A DNA stretch of 64,000 nucleotides from Ezakiella peruensis (GTDB lineage Bacteria; Bacillota; Clostridia; Tissierellales; Peptoniphilaceae): the NCBI RefSeq assembly GCF_900215725.1, contig NZ_LT962469.1, positions 171,675-235,674 of the forward strand, in the 5' to 3' direction. Below are positions 40,845 to 51,300 of the stretch, in pieces. Within the stretch, counting starts at the first letter, position 1; each line of letters starts with the position of its first letter. The translations under genes and the position numbers were made by a program. The notes below the pieces were generated by a model. That model worked only from the letters and a program-made list of their open reading frames with translations, did not search any database and was not told the DNA's origin.

Positions 40845-41958
40845 ATGGAGATTTTACAGACTGATTATAATTTGATAGATGAGATGATAGAGAGGGTTAA
40901 GAGAATCGGAGAGAGTCTTTGACCCGGAAAAAAAGAAGGAAAAGCTTGAAGAATTAAAAAAAGAAAGCCTGGCGCCCAACCTTTGGGATGACCAGGAAAA
41001 AGCTTCAGCTTTGATGAAAAAAATAAATGATTTGGAGTCGGAGATAAATGAATATCACGAGCTCTTAAATGGCCTGGAAGACTCCAGGGTGTTTTTGGAG
41101 CTCTGCCAAGAGTGCGACGACGAAAACGAGTACAAGCTTTGGCAAAAAAGAGTTAAAGACCTGGCCAAGGAAGTCGACGACTATTCACTGACCCAACTTT
41201 TAACGGGTGATTACGATTCCCAGTCCGCTGTTATGCAAATTCACTCTGGTGCAGGCGGCTTGGAGGCCCAAGATTGGACCGAGATGCTCATGCGGATGTA
41301 CAAGCGCTGGGGCGACGACCATCATTATAAGGTGACGGTCTTGGATCTCTTAAACGACACCGAGGGCGGAATAAAATCCGTCACCATGCTTTTTGAAGGC
41401 CGCAATGCCTACGGGTATTTGAAGGGCGAGAAGGGTGTACACAGATTAGTTCGCATATCGCCATTTGATACGGCCCGCAAACGCCACACCTCTTTTGCAA
41501 GTGTGGATGTCATGCCAAACTTGGACGACGATATTGTGGTGGACATCAATGAAAATGACTTGGAGATAAACACTTATAGGTCAAGTGGTGCTGGCGGCCA
41601 ATCGGTTAACACAACTGACTCTGCAGTCCGCATCAAGCACATACCGACTGGCATTGTAGTCAGCTGTCAAAACGAGCGCAGCCAACTTAAAAACAAGGAA
41701 GTTGCCATGAAGATTTTGACCGGTAAGTTGATTGCCCTCAAGGAAGAGGAGCGCAAGGAAAAAATCGACGAGCTGGCGGGCAACTATTCTAAAATTGAAT
41801 GGGGCAGCCAGATCAGGTCCTATGTTTTTCACCCTTACCAAATGGTCAAGGACCACAGGACAAATGTAGAAACTGGCGACACCAAGGCTGTTATGGACGG
41901 AGATATAGACGAATTTATTAAGGGCTACTTGCTCATGAAGAAAGAAGACCATGATTAA
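40845..41958 (+). CDS. prfB: Peptide chain release factor 2, with programmed +1 frameshift
   Basis: RF2 releases peptides at UGA and UAA. The gene starts with ATG at 40845, reads 25 codons to CTT, then meets TGA at 40920-40922; a +1 shift at CTT-TGA-C continues as DPEKKKEKLEEL to 41958, giving about 370 residues. This is the classical autoregulatory frameshift. The usual AGGGGG stimulator is replaced by a weaker GGAGAGA stretch. The GGQ peptidyl-hydrolase motif is in SSGAGGQSVNTTDSAV. Annotators who miss the shift would start at an internal ATG (41011). It overlaps tsaE by 8 bp. Confidence 0.95.
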
Positions 41959-42367
41959 ATTAAAAAATCTTGAAGACACAAATAAATTTGCAGAAAAAAT
42001 TGTCAGCCTGGTCAGTCCAGGCGCAATTATATTTTTGAAGGGAGATCTGGGGACGGGTAAGACCACTTTTGCCAAGGCTTTTGCCAAGGCACTGGGGACT
42101 GATGCCAAGAGCCCTTCTTTTGGCCTGGTAAATATTTATGAAGGCGACCAAGTGATTTCACATTTGGATTTGTATAGACTGAAATCTTACGAGGAAGCCC
42201 TGGGCATTGGCATAGAGGAAATTTTGGACGACGATTCCATTAAGCTAATCGAATGGCCAGAAATTTTAGGTGACGAGCCCTACGATTTATCCATCACCTT
42301 TAGCCGGGACGGCGAAGATGGACGGGCTGTTGAAATCGAAGGCCCAATGGCTGAGGAGGTCTTATGA
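41951..42367 (+). CDS. tsaE: tRNA t6A synthesis ATPase TsaE
   Basis: A 138-residue P-loop protein with Walker A GDLGTGKTTFAKAFA and SPSFGLVNIYEG as family marks. It helps the TsaB/TsaD complex form N6-threonylcarbamoyladenosine at position 37 of ANN-reading tRNAs. Its start overlaps prfB and its end overlaps tsaB by 4 bp, so the cluster is translated in a coupled way. Confidence 0.95.
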   Translation: MIKLKNLEDTNKFAEKIVSLVSPGAIIFLKGDLGTGKTTFAKAFAKALGTDAKSPSFGLVNIYEGDQVISHLDLYRLKSYEEALGIGIEEILDDDSIKLIEWPEILGDEPYDLSITFSRDGEDGRAVEIEGPMAEEVL

Positions 42368-42990
42368 TTATTTTAAATCTTTTAACGGGGACAGCTGGCA
42401 CGGGCGTTAGTGTAACCAAGGATGGTGAGAGCCTAATATCAATCGGAATCGAAGGCGGCATCAGGCAATCGGAAACAATCTTTAAAATGATAGACGACGC
42501 CTTTACCTATATTGACTTGGAAATGAAAGATATAGACGCCATCAGCATTTTAAATGGGCCGGGGTCTTTTACGGGCCTCCGCGTGGGCATGGCTGCGGCA
42601 AAAGCCATCAGCTATTCGTTAAAAAAACCCATCATTCCAGTGGATACTTTAAAGGCAATTATCGCTGAATCTTACACAGAAAATGCCTGCGCCATGATTG
42701 ACGCACGCAGGGACAGGGTCTATTTTTCTGACGGGAAGAGCGATTCGGCAGTTTATGAGATATCCGACTTGCCAGATGGAGATGGCCGATTAGTCTTTGG
42801 CGAAGGACTTTTAAAATACAAGGAAAAATTAGAGGCCAAGGGTTACAAGCTAGCAGTCGATAAGGATATTTATTTGTCTGTCAAAGGACTGGCCAGAGCC
42901 AGCCTTGACGTAGATGAAAAAGATTACGAAGACTATATGTCCTCGACTTTAAATTACCTAAAGACCAAGGAAGAAATTGTCAGCAAATGA
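42364..42990 (+). CDS. tsaB: tRNA t6A synthesis scaffold TsaB
   Basis: The 208-residue ASKHA-fold protein has the motif NGPGSFTGLRVGMAAAKA (about 60-80). TsaB is the catalytically silent partner that bridges TsaD and TsaE. It overlaps both neighbours by 4 bp. Confidence 0.95.
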   Translation: MIILNLLTGTAGTGVSVTKDGESLISIGIEGGIRQSETIFKMIDDAFTYIDLEMKDIDAISILNGPGSFTGLRVGMAAAKAISYSLKKPIIPVDTLKAIIAESYTENACAMIDARRDRVYFSDGKSDSAVYEISDLPDGDGRLVFGEGLLKYKEKLEAKGYKLAVDKDIYLSVKGLARASLDVDEKDYEDYMSSTLNYLKTKEEIVSK

Positions 42991-43367
42991 TTGAAATTTT
43001 AAATGAAAACGATTTTGCCTGGGTAAATGTAATTCACCATGAGGCCTTTGGCAAGTTATTGACAGAAAACGATTTTAAGGCTCCATATAATATTATCGGC
43101 ATAAGAAATCTCGCCTATATGATTTATACGGAAGTTTTAAATGAGGCGGAGATTATTTTTATTGCAGTCGACAAGGATTATAAGAGAAAGGGCCTAGCCA
43201 CAAAGCTTGTAAATTCACTTGAAGGACAAGTATTTTTGGACGTGAATGAAAATAATGATGGAGCAATAAACTTTTATAAGGCCTGCGGATTTAGAGAATA
43301 TGCCAGGCGGAAAAATTATTATCCTGACGGAGATGCAATTTTGATGAAGAGGGAAGAGAGATGTTAA
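42987..43367 (+). CDS. rimI: GNAT acetyltransferase, RimI-like
   Basis: A 126-residue N-acetyltransferase. The acetyl-CoA loop is seen in DYKRKGLATKLVNSLE (about 65-80), and NNDGAINFYKACGFREYARR follows, as in RimI, which acetylates the N-terminus of ribosomal protein S18. It is shorter than usual (about 150), with a brief N-terminal part. Position between tsaB and tsaD is the standard place for rimI. Confidence 0.85.
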   Translation: MIEILNENDFAWVNVIHHEAFGKLLTENDFKAPYNIIGIRNLAYMIYTEVLNEAEIIFIAVDKDYKRKGLATKLVNSLEGQVFLDVNENNDGAINFYKACGFREYARRKNYYPDGDAILMKREERC

Positions 43368-44359
43368 CTTTAGCCATAGAAACTAGCTGCGACGAAACCA
43401 GCGTTGCGGTCGTAAAAGAAAATAGAGAAGTGCTTTCAAATGTAATTGCAAGCCAGATTGACACCCATGTCATCTACGGTGGAGTGGTCCCGGAGATTGC
43501 CAGCCGTATGCACATTGAGGCGATTTCTATTGTGATCGATAAGGCCTTGAAAGACGCTGATGTCACTTTGGATGACATTGATTTTATTACTGTCACCCAA
43601 GGACCAGGACTTATAGGCGCACTTTTGGTTGGAGTTTCATACGCAAAGGCTCTTGCCCTTGCAAATAATATTCCAATTGTGCCGGTCAACCACATGAAGG
43701 GACACATAGCCAGCAACTACATTACACACAAGGACTTGGAGCCACCTTATATTGCACTTGTAATTTCAGGTGGCCACTCATATATTATCGACGTCAAGGA
43801 TTACGACGACTTCGACAAGATGGGCGAGACCAGAGACGACGCTTGTGGCGAAGCCTTTGACAAGGTTGCTCGTGTAATTGGCTTTGGCTATCCGGGAGGA
43901 GCCCAGCTTGAAAAGGCAGCCTTGGATGGTCAAGCGACTATAGATTTTCCCCGCGTTTGGTTGGAAAAAGATTCCTACGATTTTTCTTTCTCTGGCCTCA
44001 AGACGGCCGTTATCAACCACATAAATACAGAAAAAATGAAGGGCCATGAGCTAAATGTAAATGATTTGGCCAAGAGCTTTCAAGATGCGGTTATAGATGT
44101 TCTGGTCGAGAAGACAATTAGGGCTTGCCTGGAAAAAAACAGAAAGATAATTGCAATTTCAGGCGGAGTTTCAAATAACAAGGCTATACGCGAGGCCTTG
44201 CAAAAAGAAGGGGACAAGCACGGTATAAAGGTCCTCTATCCTTTGCCAAAGTACACTTCAGACAATGCTGCCATGATTGGCATGCAGGGTTTTATCAGTA
44301 GAAAGTCAGAAGGCGATGGCGATTTGATTTTCACAGCCGATGCTAATCTAGGTTTATAA
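43361..44359 (+). CDS. tsaD: tRNA N6-adenosine threonylcarbamoyltransferase TsaD
   Basis: The 332-residue catalytic subunit has the N-terminal LAIETSCDETSVAVV phosphate-binding motif and the iron-binding His pair in NHMKGHIASNY (about 109-113). It transfers threonylcarbamoyl from the AMP adduct to A37 of tRNA. It overlaps rimI by 7 bp and is the last gene before a terminator. Confidence 0.96.
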   Translation: MLTLAIETSCDETSVAVVKENREVLSNVIASQIDTHVIYGGVVPEIASRMHIEAISIVIDKALKDADVTLDDIDFITVTQGPGLIGALLVGVSYAKALALANNIPIVPVNHMKGHIASNYITHKDLEPPYIALVISGGHSYIIDVKDYDDFDKMGETRDDACGEAFDKVARVIGFGYPGGAQLEKAALDGQATIDFPRVWLEKDSYDFSFSGLKTAVINHINTEKMKGHELNVNDLAKSFQDAVIDVLVEKTIRACLEKNRKIIAISGGVSNNKAIREALQKEGDKHGIKVLYPLPKYTSDNAAMIGMQGFISRKSEGDGDLIFTADANLGL

Positions 44360-44372
44360 TAAAGTTTAAAAC

Positions 44373-44394
44373 GAGGCCCTTGGACCTCTTTTTT
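44373..44394 (+). terminator. Intrinsic terminator of the secA-tsaD region
   Basis: Stem GAGG.C/G.CCTC with a CTTG loop and six T, 13 bp behind tsaD. Confidence 0.75.
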
Positions 44395-44396
44395 AA

Positions 44397-44475
44397 TTGC
44401 ATACGGGCGGATAATTTGTTATAATTATATATATGTTGATTTAAAAAACAAGTCCCACTACTTTTGTGGAGGCTT
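44397..44475 (+). promoter_or_regulatory. Promoter and leader hairpin of the MATE gene
   Basis: -35 TTGCAT (44397-44402), 17-bp spacer, -10 TATAAT (44420-44425). The untranslated leader of about 70 nt holds a hairpin AAG.CCCAC/GTGG.GGCTT (44450-44475) without a T run. It might influence translation or mRNA stability. Confidence 0.6.
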
Positions 44476-44502
44476 ATTTAATTTAATTAGAAAGAGGAAA
44501 AT

Positions 44503-45894
44503 ATGAAAGACAAGGAACATGGACTAGGGACCCAGCCAATATCCACTTTGGTCTGGAAGCTCTCCATACCAAGTATAATTGCCATGCTCGCCAACGCTTT
44601 GTACAGCGTGGTCGACAGGGTATTTATTGGCCAGGGAGTAAACGAACTTGCCATTGGCGGAGTCTATTTGATCATGCCCATACAAATGATAATCATGAGC
44701 TTGCAGATGCTTGCATCAAGCGGAGGCAGCACACTTATGAGTATATCCTTGGGCGAAAAAAATAAAGAGAAGGCGGAGAAATATTTAAATATATCCCTTT
44801 ATCTTTTAATAATCTTTTCAATCTTTATTCCTATAATATTATTTATATTTAGAGAACAGATAGTATCGCTCTTGGGACCAACCGAATCTAACTACAAATA
44901 TGCAGCGATATATTTTGATTACACAATCCCAGGCATTCCGGCAATTTTAATCGGCTTTGGTCTAAATAACTTCATTAGGGCGTCCGGCGATTCAAGGGCT
45001 GCCATGAATACGATTTTAATCGGAGTATTTTTAAATATTATACTGGATCCTATATTTATTTTTGTTTTTGATATGGGGGTCAAGGGTGCAGCCATTGCAA
45101 CGGTTATCAGCCAATATGTAAGCATGATTTGGGTGCTCAGATATTTTTTAAAGGACAAGCACATTTTAAAACTCAGCAAGCGTTATATGAAGCTGGAAGG
45201 CAAATTGGTCGGTGATATTTTTGAAAACGGCCTGCCTTTATTTTTAGTAAATGTGGCTAATTCATTTTTAATGATGTTTATAAATCTACTTTTAAAGAGA
45301 TATGCTGGAGCCACAGGGCTCTCGGCTATGTCAATTGTAACGGGGATTTCGAGCGTTTTATTTATGCCACTTTACGGAATCAACCAGGGCATCCACCCCA
45401 TTATCGCCTACAATTACGGGGCCAAGAGTTTTGACAGAGTAAAAGAAGCCTATTTAAAGGGGACTATTTACGCTTCAATCGTAAGCATCACGGCATTTCT
45501 GGTAATAATGATCTGGCCTTATGAGCTGTGTTCGATTTTCTTTAACGAAAAAACTGGACCAGTCTTGGAGCTGGCAGCAAGCGGATTAAAAAAATCTATG
45601 TATGCGTCCCCATTTTTGGGTATATCTATAGCAGGAACGGCATTTTTCCAAGCGGTAAAAAGGCCAAGGACAGCATCGATCACATCGCTCTTGAGGCAAT
45701 TTATTATTTTGCTTCCACTTATCTATATCCTGCCGCTATTTTATGGCATAGATGGATTTTGGTGGGCTTACACAATTAGCGATGTCTTGAGCTCGATTAT
45801 AGTATTTTTTGCAGTTATAAAAATAATGAAGCAAGTAAAGATGGAATGCCTTGCTAACAATAATTTAGGAGAAAATTATAATGAGAGAATTTAA
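44503..45894 (+). CDS. MATE-family multidrug/cation exporter
   Basis: The 463-residue protein has twelve predicted membrane segments in two similar halves. It starts with the MATE hallmark LVWKLSIPSIIAMLANALYSVVDRVFIGQ and contains NNFIRASGDSRAAMNT and GINQGIHPIIAYNYGAKSF. Such carriers export drugs or small cations using sodium or proton gradients. ATG follows AGAGG. It overlaps the DegV gene by 14 bp, so the two are probably co-translated. Confidence 0.93.
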   Translation: MKDKEHGLGTQPISTLVWKLSIPSIIAMLANALYSVVDRVFIGQGVNELAIGGVYLIMPIQMIIMSLQMLASSGGSTLMSISLGEKNKEKAEKYLNISLYLLIIFSIFIPIILFIFREQIVSLLGPTESNYKYAAIYFDYTIPGIPAILIGFGLNNFIRASGDSRAAMNTILIGVFLNIILDPIFIFVFDMGVKGAAIATVISQYVSMIWVLRYFLKDKHILKLSKRYMKLEGKLVGDIFENGLPLFLVNVANSFLMMFINLLLKRYAGATGLSAMSIVTGISSVLFMPLYGINQGIHPIIAYNYGAKSFDRVKEAYLKGTIYASIVSITAFLVIMIWPYELCSIFFNEKTGPVLELAASGLKKSMYASPFLGISIAGTAFFQAVKRPRTASITSLLRQFIILLPLIYILPLFYGIDGFWWAYTISDVLSSIIVFFAVIKIMKQVKMECLANNNLGENYNERI

Positions 45895-46762
45895 AATTTG
45901 CACAACACCAACAGCTGATGTTTCGGCAGATTACATTTATGGCAACGATTGCATAGTAGTCGCCAATCCAATTATTCACGGCGAAGATGTCTATATGGAC
46001 GACTTTAAAAATTTTGACGCCATGAATATTTACAAGTGGATAGAGGAAGGGACTTATCCGACAACAGCATCCAACAACACAAACCAATACCTAGAAGTTT
46101 GGAAACCATATTTGGACCAAGGCTATGATATTATCAATATCGATATTTCATCAGGACTTTCTCAAACTCAAACCAGCGTTCAAAGGGCTGCGGATATTTT
46201 AAATGAAGAATACGGAGAAAGACGTGTTTACCCAGTGGATGGAACTTCGATTTCAGGCGGACAAACCCTGCTTGTTATGAAGGCCGTGGAATTAAAAAAC
46301 CAAGGTTGGTCAGCAGAAGAAGTTTACAATTATTTAAACGAAAATGCTCTAAAGGTAAATCATTTGTTCACATCAGGAGATTTGACAAGCTATTATCGTG
46401 GAGGCAGAATTACCAAGGCTCAAATGGTTCTTGGAAGCTCCTTAAACATCTATCCATTTATGGACGTGTCTGACCAGGGAAAACTCGTTCCTCGTAAGAA
46501 GGTCATGGGCAGAAAAAAAGGCCTAAAGACCTTGGTTAACGTAATGGAAGAAAGAGCCGACAAGGGATTGGATTATGATGATGCGGTTGTAATCGCCCAT
46601 TCAAATTGCCCAGAAGACGCAGAATTTGTAAAGAAAATGGTTGAAGAAAAATTCCCCAAAATCAAGAGCCTAGACATCTATATGATTAGATATATCGGTG
46701 TTCATACAGGCCCAGGTACAACAGCCCTCTTCTTCTGGGGCAAGGAAAGAGATCCAGAATAA
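45881..46762 (+). CDS. DegV-family fatty-acid-binding protein
   Basis: A 293-residue two-domain protein. It has TPTADVSADYI at the start, the lipid headgroup segment SSGLSQTQTSVQRAAD and the typical DGTSISGGQTLLVMKA and TSYYRGGRITKAQ blocks. DegV/FakB proteins present fatty acids to the FakA kinase. No fakA is nearby. ATG is behind TTAGGAG with a long gap, inside the MATE gene. It ends at a strong terminator. Confidence 0.92.
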   Translation: MREFKICTTPTADVSADYIYGNDCIVVANPIIHGEDVYMDDFKNFDAMNIYKWIEEGTYPTTASNNTNQYLEVWKPYLDQGYDIINIDISSGLSQTQTSVQRAADILNEEYGERRVYPVDGTSISGGQTLLVMKAVELKNQGWSAEEVYNYLNENALKVNHLFTSGDLTSYYRGGRITKAQMVLGSSLNIYPFMDVSDQGKLVPRKKVMGRKKGLKTLVNVMEERADKGLDYDDAVVIAHSNCPEDAEFVKKMVEEKFPKIKSLDIYMIRYIGVHTGPGTTALFFWGKERDPE

Positions 46763-46775
46763 AAATAAATTTATG

Positions 46776-46807
46776 ACCAGCAAGTGTAAAACACTGGCTG
46801 GTTTTTT
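46776..46807 (+). terminator. Intrinsic terminator
   Basis: Stem ACCAGC.AGTGT/ACACT.GCTGGT, AAA loop, six T, directly behind the DegV gene. Confidence 0.88.
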
Positions 46808-46929
46808 GTTGCTGCAAAAGGGCTTATTTTTTATTTTTATAAGCACATTTAAAGGATTTTATTTACAATAAGAAGATTTTGAATTATATAATTTTTGACA
46901 ATAGTGGGTAATAAAATAATGGAGGCAAT

Positions 46930-47574
46930 ATGAAAGACAGATATAAAAATGGAATTTTTTCTTATAAAGAGCTCTTGCCCATAAAAGCTGGCCACACCTT
47001 ATCTCTGAGCCTATCAAATGACTGGGATAAAAATATTTATCTCTTTGGCCTGGCCAAGGGGACTGATATTAGTGAGGAGCTTTATGATAACAAGAGCCTT
47101 TATATAAATTTAGACGGGTCTATTAGGATTGGAGACCACAAACTTTCGACCAATCAGGCGATTTTTTCTGGCGACCTAAATTCCTATGCGATTTATGCAG
47201 ATGAGGATTCTTATTTGCTAGAAATTTCTTATAATAAAAAGGAGGACAAGATGTTAAAATTAGAAAATATGGGACAAGTTTTTTCACTCAAGGATGTAAT
47301 AACTTATTTAGACGGGGGCATTTCAAATTACGATGTATACTCACGCGATGATCTCAAGATTGTGCTCATGGCCTTTGACGCAGGCGAAGGACTTACCCCT
47401 CACACAGCTCCTGGCGATGCACTGATCTTTGCCCTTGAAGGAGAAGCCGACATGGAAGTGGGCGACGAGACTCACAGGATCAAGGCAGGCGAACAAATCG
47501 TCTTTCCAAAAGGCGTCCGCCACAATGTAACAGCGGTGACGAAATTTAAGATGGCATTGATACTCGTAAAATAA
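46930..47574 (+). CDS. Two-cupin domain protein
   Basis: A 214-residue protein with two beta-barrel halves. The C-terminal cupin (about 140-212) has the motif order GEGLTPHTAPGDALIFALEGEADMEV then GEQIVFPKGVRHNV, with the metal-binding His/Glu residues. The N-terminal half (about 15-90) is a degenerate cupin. Such small proteins may be enzymes or sensors; the substrate is unknown. ATG follows TGGAGG. A GNAT gene follows after 13 bp. Confidence 0.8.
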   Translation: MKDRYKNGIFSYKELLPIKAGHTLSLSLSNDWDKNIYLFGLAKGTDISEELYDNKSLYINLDGSIRIGDHKLSTNQAIFSGDLNSYAIYADEDSYLLEISYNKKEDKMLKLENMGQVFSLKDVITYLDGGISNYDVYSRDDLKIVLMAFDAGEGLTPHTAPGDALIFALEGEADMEVGDETHRIKAGEQIVFPKGVRHNVTAVTKFKMALILVK

Positions 47575-47587
47575 TCTGGGGAGGATT

Positions 47588-48049
47588 ATGAAAATATACA
47601 GACCAAAATTGGAAGACATGTGGTTTAGGCAAGAGATGATGGAAGACGAGGAGACTATGGCCTACAATCACGCTTACGGCGGAACTATTCCCTTTCCCAA
47701 GGACAAGTGGGAAGAGTGGTACAAGCGCTATATGTTTGACGATAGCAAATTTTATGCCTATATTAAGGATGAGGATAATAATTTTGTTGGATCTATGTCT
47801 TACCGCTATGATGAGAAAGATAAAATTAATAAGGTCTCCATACTCATCCATGCCAAATACCGGGGTAAGGGCTATGGGGACTTTGCTTTAAAAAGCCTTT
47901 GCGAGACTGCCAAGTCAAAGGGAGTTAAAGAGCTTTATGATGATATTGCCATTGACAACCCATCCATAAAATTATTTTTAAAAAATGGCTTTGTCGAAGA
48001 ATACAGGACCGATGAATATATAATGGTAAAAAAAGACTTGGTAAAATAA
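47588..48049 (+). CDS. GNAT-family N-acetyltransferase
   Basis: A 153-residue enzyme with the central strands VGSMSYRYDE and the acetyl-CoA loop HAKYRGKGYGDFALKSLC (about 88-105), then DNPSIKLFLKNGFVEEYR. The target is unknown. ATG follows GGGGAGG. It is probably co-transcribed with the cupin gene and ends at a terminator. Confidence 0.88.
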   Translation: MKIYRPKLEDMWFRQEMMEDEETMAYNHAYGGTIPFPKDKWEEWYKRYMFDDSKFYAYIKDEDNNFVGSMSYRYDEKDKINKVSILIHAKYRGKGYGDFALKSLCETAKSKGVKELYDDIAIDNPSIKLFLKNGFVEEYRTDEYIMVKKDLVK

Positions 48050-48080
48050 TTACAATAATTTTATATATTAATCTTTGAAG

Positions 48081-48117
48081 AAATTGTGGCTAATTTTCTA
48101 ATTGCCACAATTTTTTT
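48081..48117 (+). terminator. Intrinsic terminator
   Basis: A perfect ten-pair stem AAATTGTGGC/GCCACAATTT with a T run of seven or more, behind the GNAT gene. Confidence 0.88.
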
Positions 48118-48235
48118 ATTAGTAACTAAAAATACAAATAACGTTCAAGCAATTTAATAAAATAAATTACAAAAATTATATAAAAAGCTAAAATAATTCA
48201 AAAGATTTTTATATACTATATATGCTAAAAATCTC

Positions 48236-48245
48236 GGGGGGGGGG
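48236..48245 (+). repeat. Run of ten G upstream of an adhesin promoter
   Basis: A homopolymer of ten G in DNA that is otherwise about 80 percent A/T, ending 63 bp before the -35 of the LPXTG adhesin promoter. Such tracts change length by slippage and switch surface genes in many host-associated bacteria. The distance would change promoter-proximal spacing, not the reading frame. Confidence 0.8.
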
Positions 48246-48308
48246 TAGAAAAAACACAATATATAGTTAGTTATATGTAGCACATATAAGACAAATTGTG
48301 GATTTGCC

Positions 48309-48337
48309 TTGATTTTAGCGTATAAAAAAAGTATAAT
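48309..48337 (+). promoter_or_regulatory. Adhesin promoter
   Basis: -35 TTGATT (48309-48314), 17-bp spacer, -10 TATAAT (48332-48337), followed by a roughly 55-nt leader with an AAGGAGG ribosome site. Confidence 0.75.
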
Positions 48338-48399
48338 TAAATCAATATAGATATATTAAATCTATATTATAAATATATGAATGAAAGGAGGTGAAAATA

Positions 48400-51300
48400 G
48401 TGAAAAAAAGAGTTATTATAATTTTTTTAACTTTGCTTTTTACTATACTAGCATTTGGTAAAGTAGACCTATATGCAGAAACAACAGATGAAGGAACACA
48501 ATTGGAGGAAACAACCCTAAGCGAACCAGCATCAGAAACAAAAGAAGATACAAAGGAAGAACCAGAGGAAGCACCTCAAGATGTAAAGGAAGAAAATGAA
48601 ACAGCAGATGAAAATACAGAAGAAACAACAAACGTAGAAACAAAAGAAGAAACTGAAAATCCAGGAGAAACTGAAGAAAAAACATCTGAGGGAGAAGAAG
48701 TTACAGAAGAAACAACTGAAGAAGAAAAACCAGAAGATCAACAAACAGTTTCTGATGCAGAAGAACCTGTTGATCAAGAAGAAGGCAAAGAAGAAGAAAT
48801 TACAAAAGACGAAAAAGCTGAAGAAGAAACAGAAGTTCAAACAGAAGTTCAAACAGGCGAAGAAACCGAAGCTGAAAAAGAAACTGAAGTTGAAAGTGAA
48901 GAACAAACCGAAACCGAAGTTGAAGAAAAAACCGAGAGTGAAGGCGAAGAAAAATCAGAAGAAAAAGCTGAAGGCGAAGAATTAGAAGAAGGGACAATTA
49001 TTGACCCTGAAAACCTAAATCCATTAGGTGCAAGTCCAGATGCAGGCTACAAGTATGTAGATTCATTTGTAGGATTAGAAGATGCGATTAAAGAAGCAAA
49101 AGAAAATACTGAAACAACTATAGTTATTAGAGGAAGTTTTGAAATAGAACATACAATAACTATAGGAGCTAATAAAATCATTGTCCTAACATCTAATAAT
49201 AAAAAGCCTATGGATAAATGGGATCCTATAAAGCAAGCAAGAGATTTTGCCGATAAAGGTGAAGAAAGGCAAAGAGAAATCATCGAAGAAGGCAGACGTC
49301 GTGGCGACAAGGCTATAGATGACGCCAATAAAAATATCACTTTAAGTCAAGGTGAATATTATTACGCCTTTGAAGACGGTGAAATTGTCCTCAAGAGATC
49401 TGAATCATTTACAGGTAGCTTATTTGAAGTAAAGGGATTTTTGACCCTTGGCGATAAGGAAAACTCCATTAACTTTGACGGCAACAAGGAAAAAGTCAAA
49501 GCGAAAGGGGGAAATAATGGTTCCTTCTTTGATATAAATGGAGGAACATTGGTACTCAACAATGGTGTTATTGCCAACGGGGAAACCAGTGGAGATGATT
49601 ACAACAGCCCGATAAGGGTTAAAGAAGACGGTAAATTCATAATGAATGGCGGCCGTATAACTGCCAACAAAACAAAAGCAAATGGTACTGTTCCATACAA
49701 TGCCGGTGCTGTAGATGTTAGCCGAGGCGGTCACTTTATCATGAACAATGGTATGATTGACCACAACATCAGTGCGTCAGGTGCTGTATTTGTGGGAAAC
49801 GACGGTTTAAATAATACAAAGATTCTGACTGAAGATAAAGATTTTGCTTTCTTTGAATTTAAGGGCGGTAGCATCGTAAGCAACAAGTCAAAAGGTTATA
49901 ATTTAGCCGGTGGTATTACCATATTCCCAACGGGTAAATTAAATATTACAGACGGTATTGTTGCCAATAACTACACTGGTGATAAGGCTGGCGGCATTAT
50001 GGTTTCCGACCAATATGTTAGAATTTTTAGTAATACGATTAATAACAGTTACTCAAAAACAGTGGATAAACCTTATGAAGAATATACAAAATACAATAAG
50101 GCAGAAGCCAACTTTAATGGTGGTCTTCTTTATAAAAATGAAACTGGCTACGCTGGAGGAGCTGTCTTTGTAGATAGCGACGCTGTTCATTTTAACAAAA
50201 CCATGATTCTAGACAACAAGGCAGCAAAATTCGGCGGCGGCGTTTATGTTGGATTCCCACCAAGAGTTCAAGAATTAGAAAATATTTTAATTACTGAAAA
50301 TGAAACGTTTAGAAGCGGACTCATTAACGAGAATGACGATGCTTGGGGAGGCCCACTTGTTGGCGGCGGTATCTGGAACTGCCCAGACGGCTATATTCAC
50401 CTAGGCGATGGACACAGCGTTTATGTATTTAATAACAAGGGCGCAATGGGAGGCGCAGACTATGTGTTTGCCAAGAAAACATATAGCTTCGAATTAAATG
50501 GTACAGATATTCATAACCAATTCTATACCTTTATTTCTCCTGTTACCAAAGAAAAACACCTTATTAAATTCTTGAACGATAGCCGTAAGGGAACACTTTT
50601 ACCAAAAAATATGTCCTATACGGATCAATTTGTTTACCTAAAAGCCATCTATGATGAAGCTTTACAAAGAGAAGCTTGGTCAAATGCAGGAACATTTATT
50701 TTAGGCAATGAAGCTTCTTACGGAGCTGGTCTTGGTTCAGATGCAGCAATGAAGAGTTCACAAGACATTGGCGACGTTGAATTCAAATTCAAAAAACATT
50801 GGGATGAAGATATCGATGAAGACGACTATCGGTGGAAAGATATCCACGCTGACATCTATATAGTTCCAAAAGATGTAGACGAAATTTATGTAAGAAGCCA
50901 ATATGGATATGACAATCGCTTATTTAAATACGGCGAAGTAATTTTAAACCACGATAACAGTTGGGAAGCAACTTTTGGTAAATATAAAGACGATAAGTAT
51001 AAGGATTTACCAGCTTATACTATGGATAAAGGACTTCCATTTACTAATGAAGAGCTTGCAAAACGCGGTCTTAAATATCTTGTTATCGAAAGAGAAAGAG
51101 ATTATGTTTCAGAAGTTGAGCAAGTAAAAGGCGAAGCAAATAGTTACGAGTTTACTATTAGCAACAGACCATACACTGAAGCCAAGATTGAAAAGAAATG
51201 GAAGATGCTTACTGAAGAAGAAATCAGACAAGCTCTTGGTGAGTATGGTCGCTATCAAAATATAAAAAATAGGGATATTCCAGACCAAGTTACTTTCTAT

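Noticed and set aside
48443-48997. Minus-strand frames full of Phe and Leu
   Set aside because: They are the complement of the Glu/Thr/Lys-rich region of the adhesin; low-complexity shadow.
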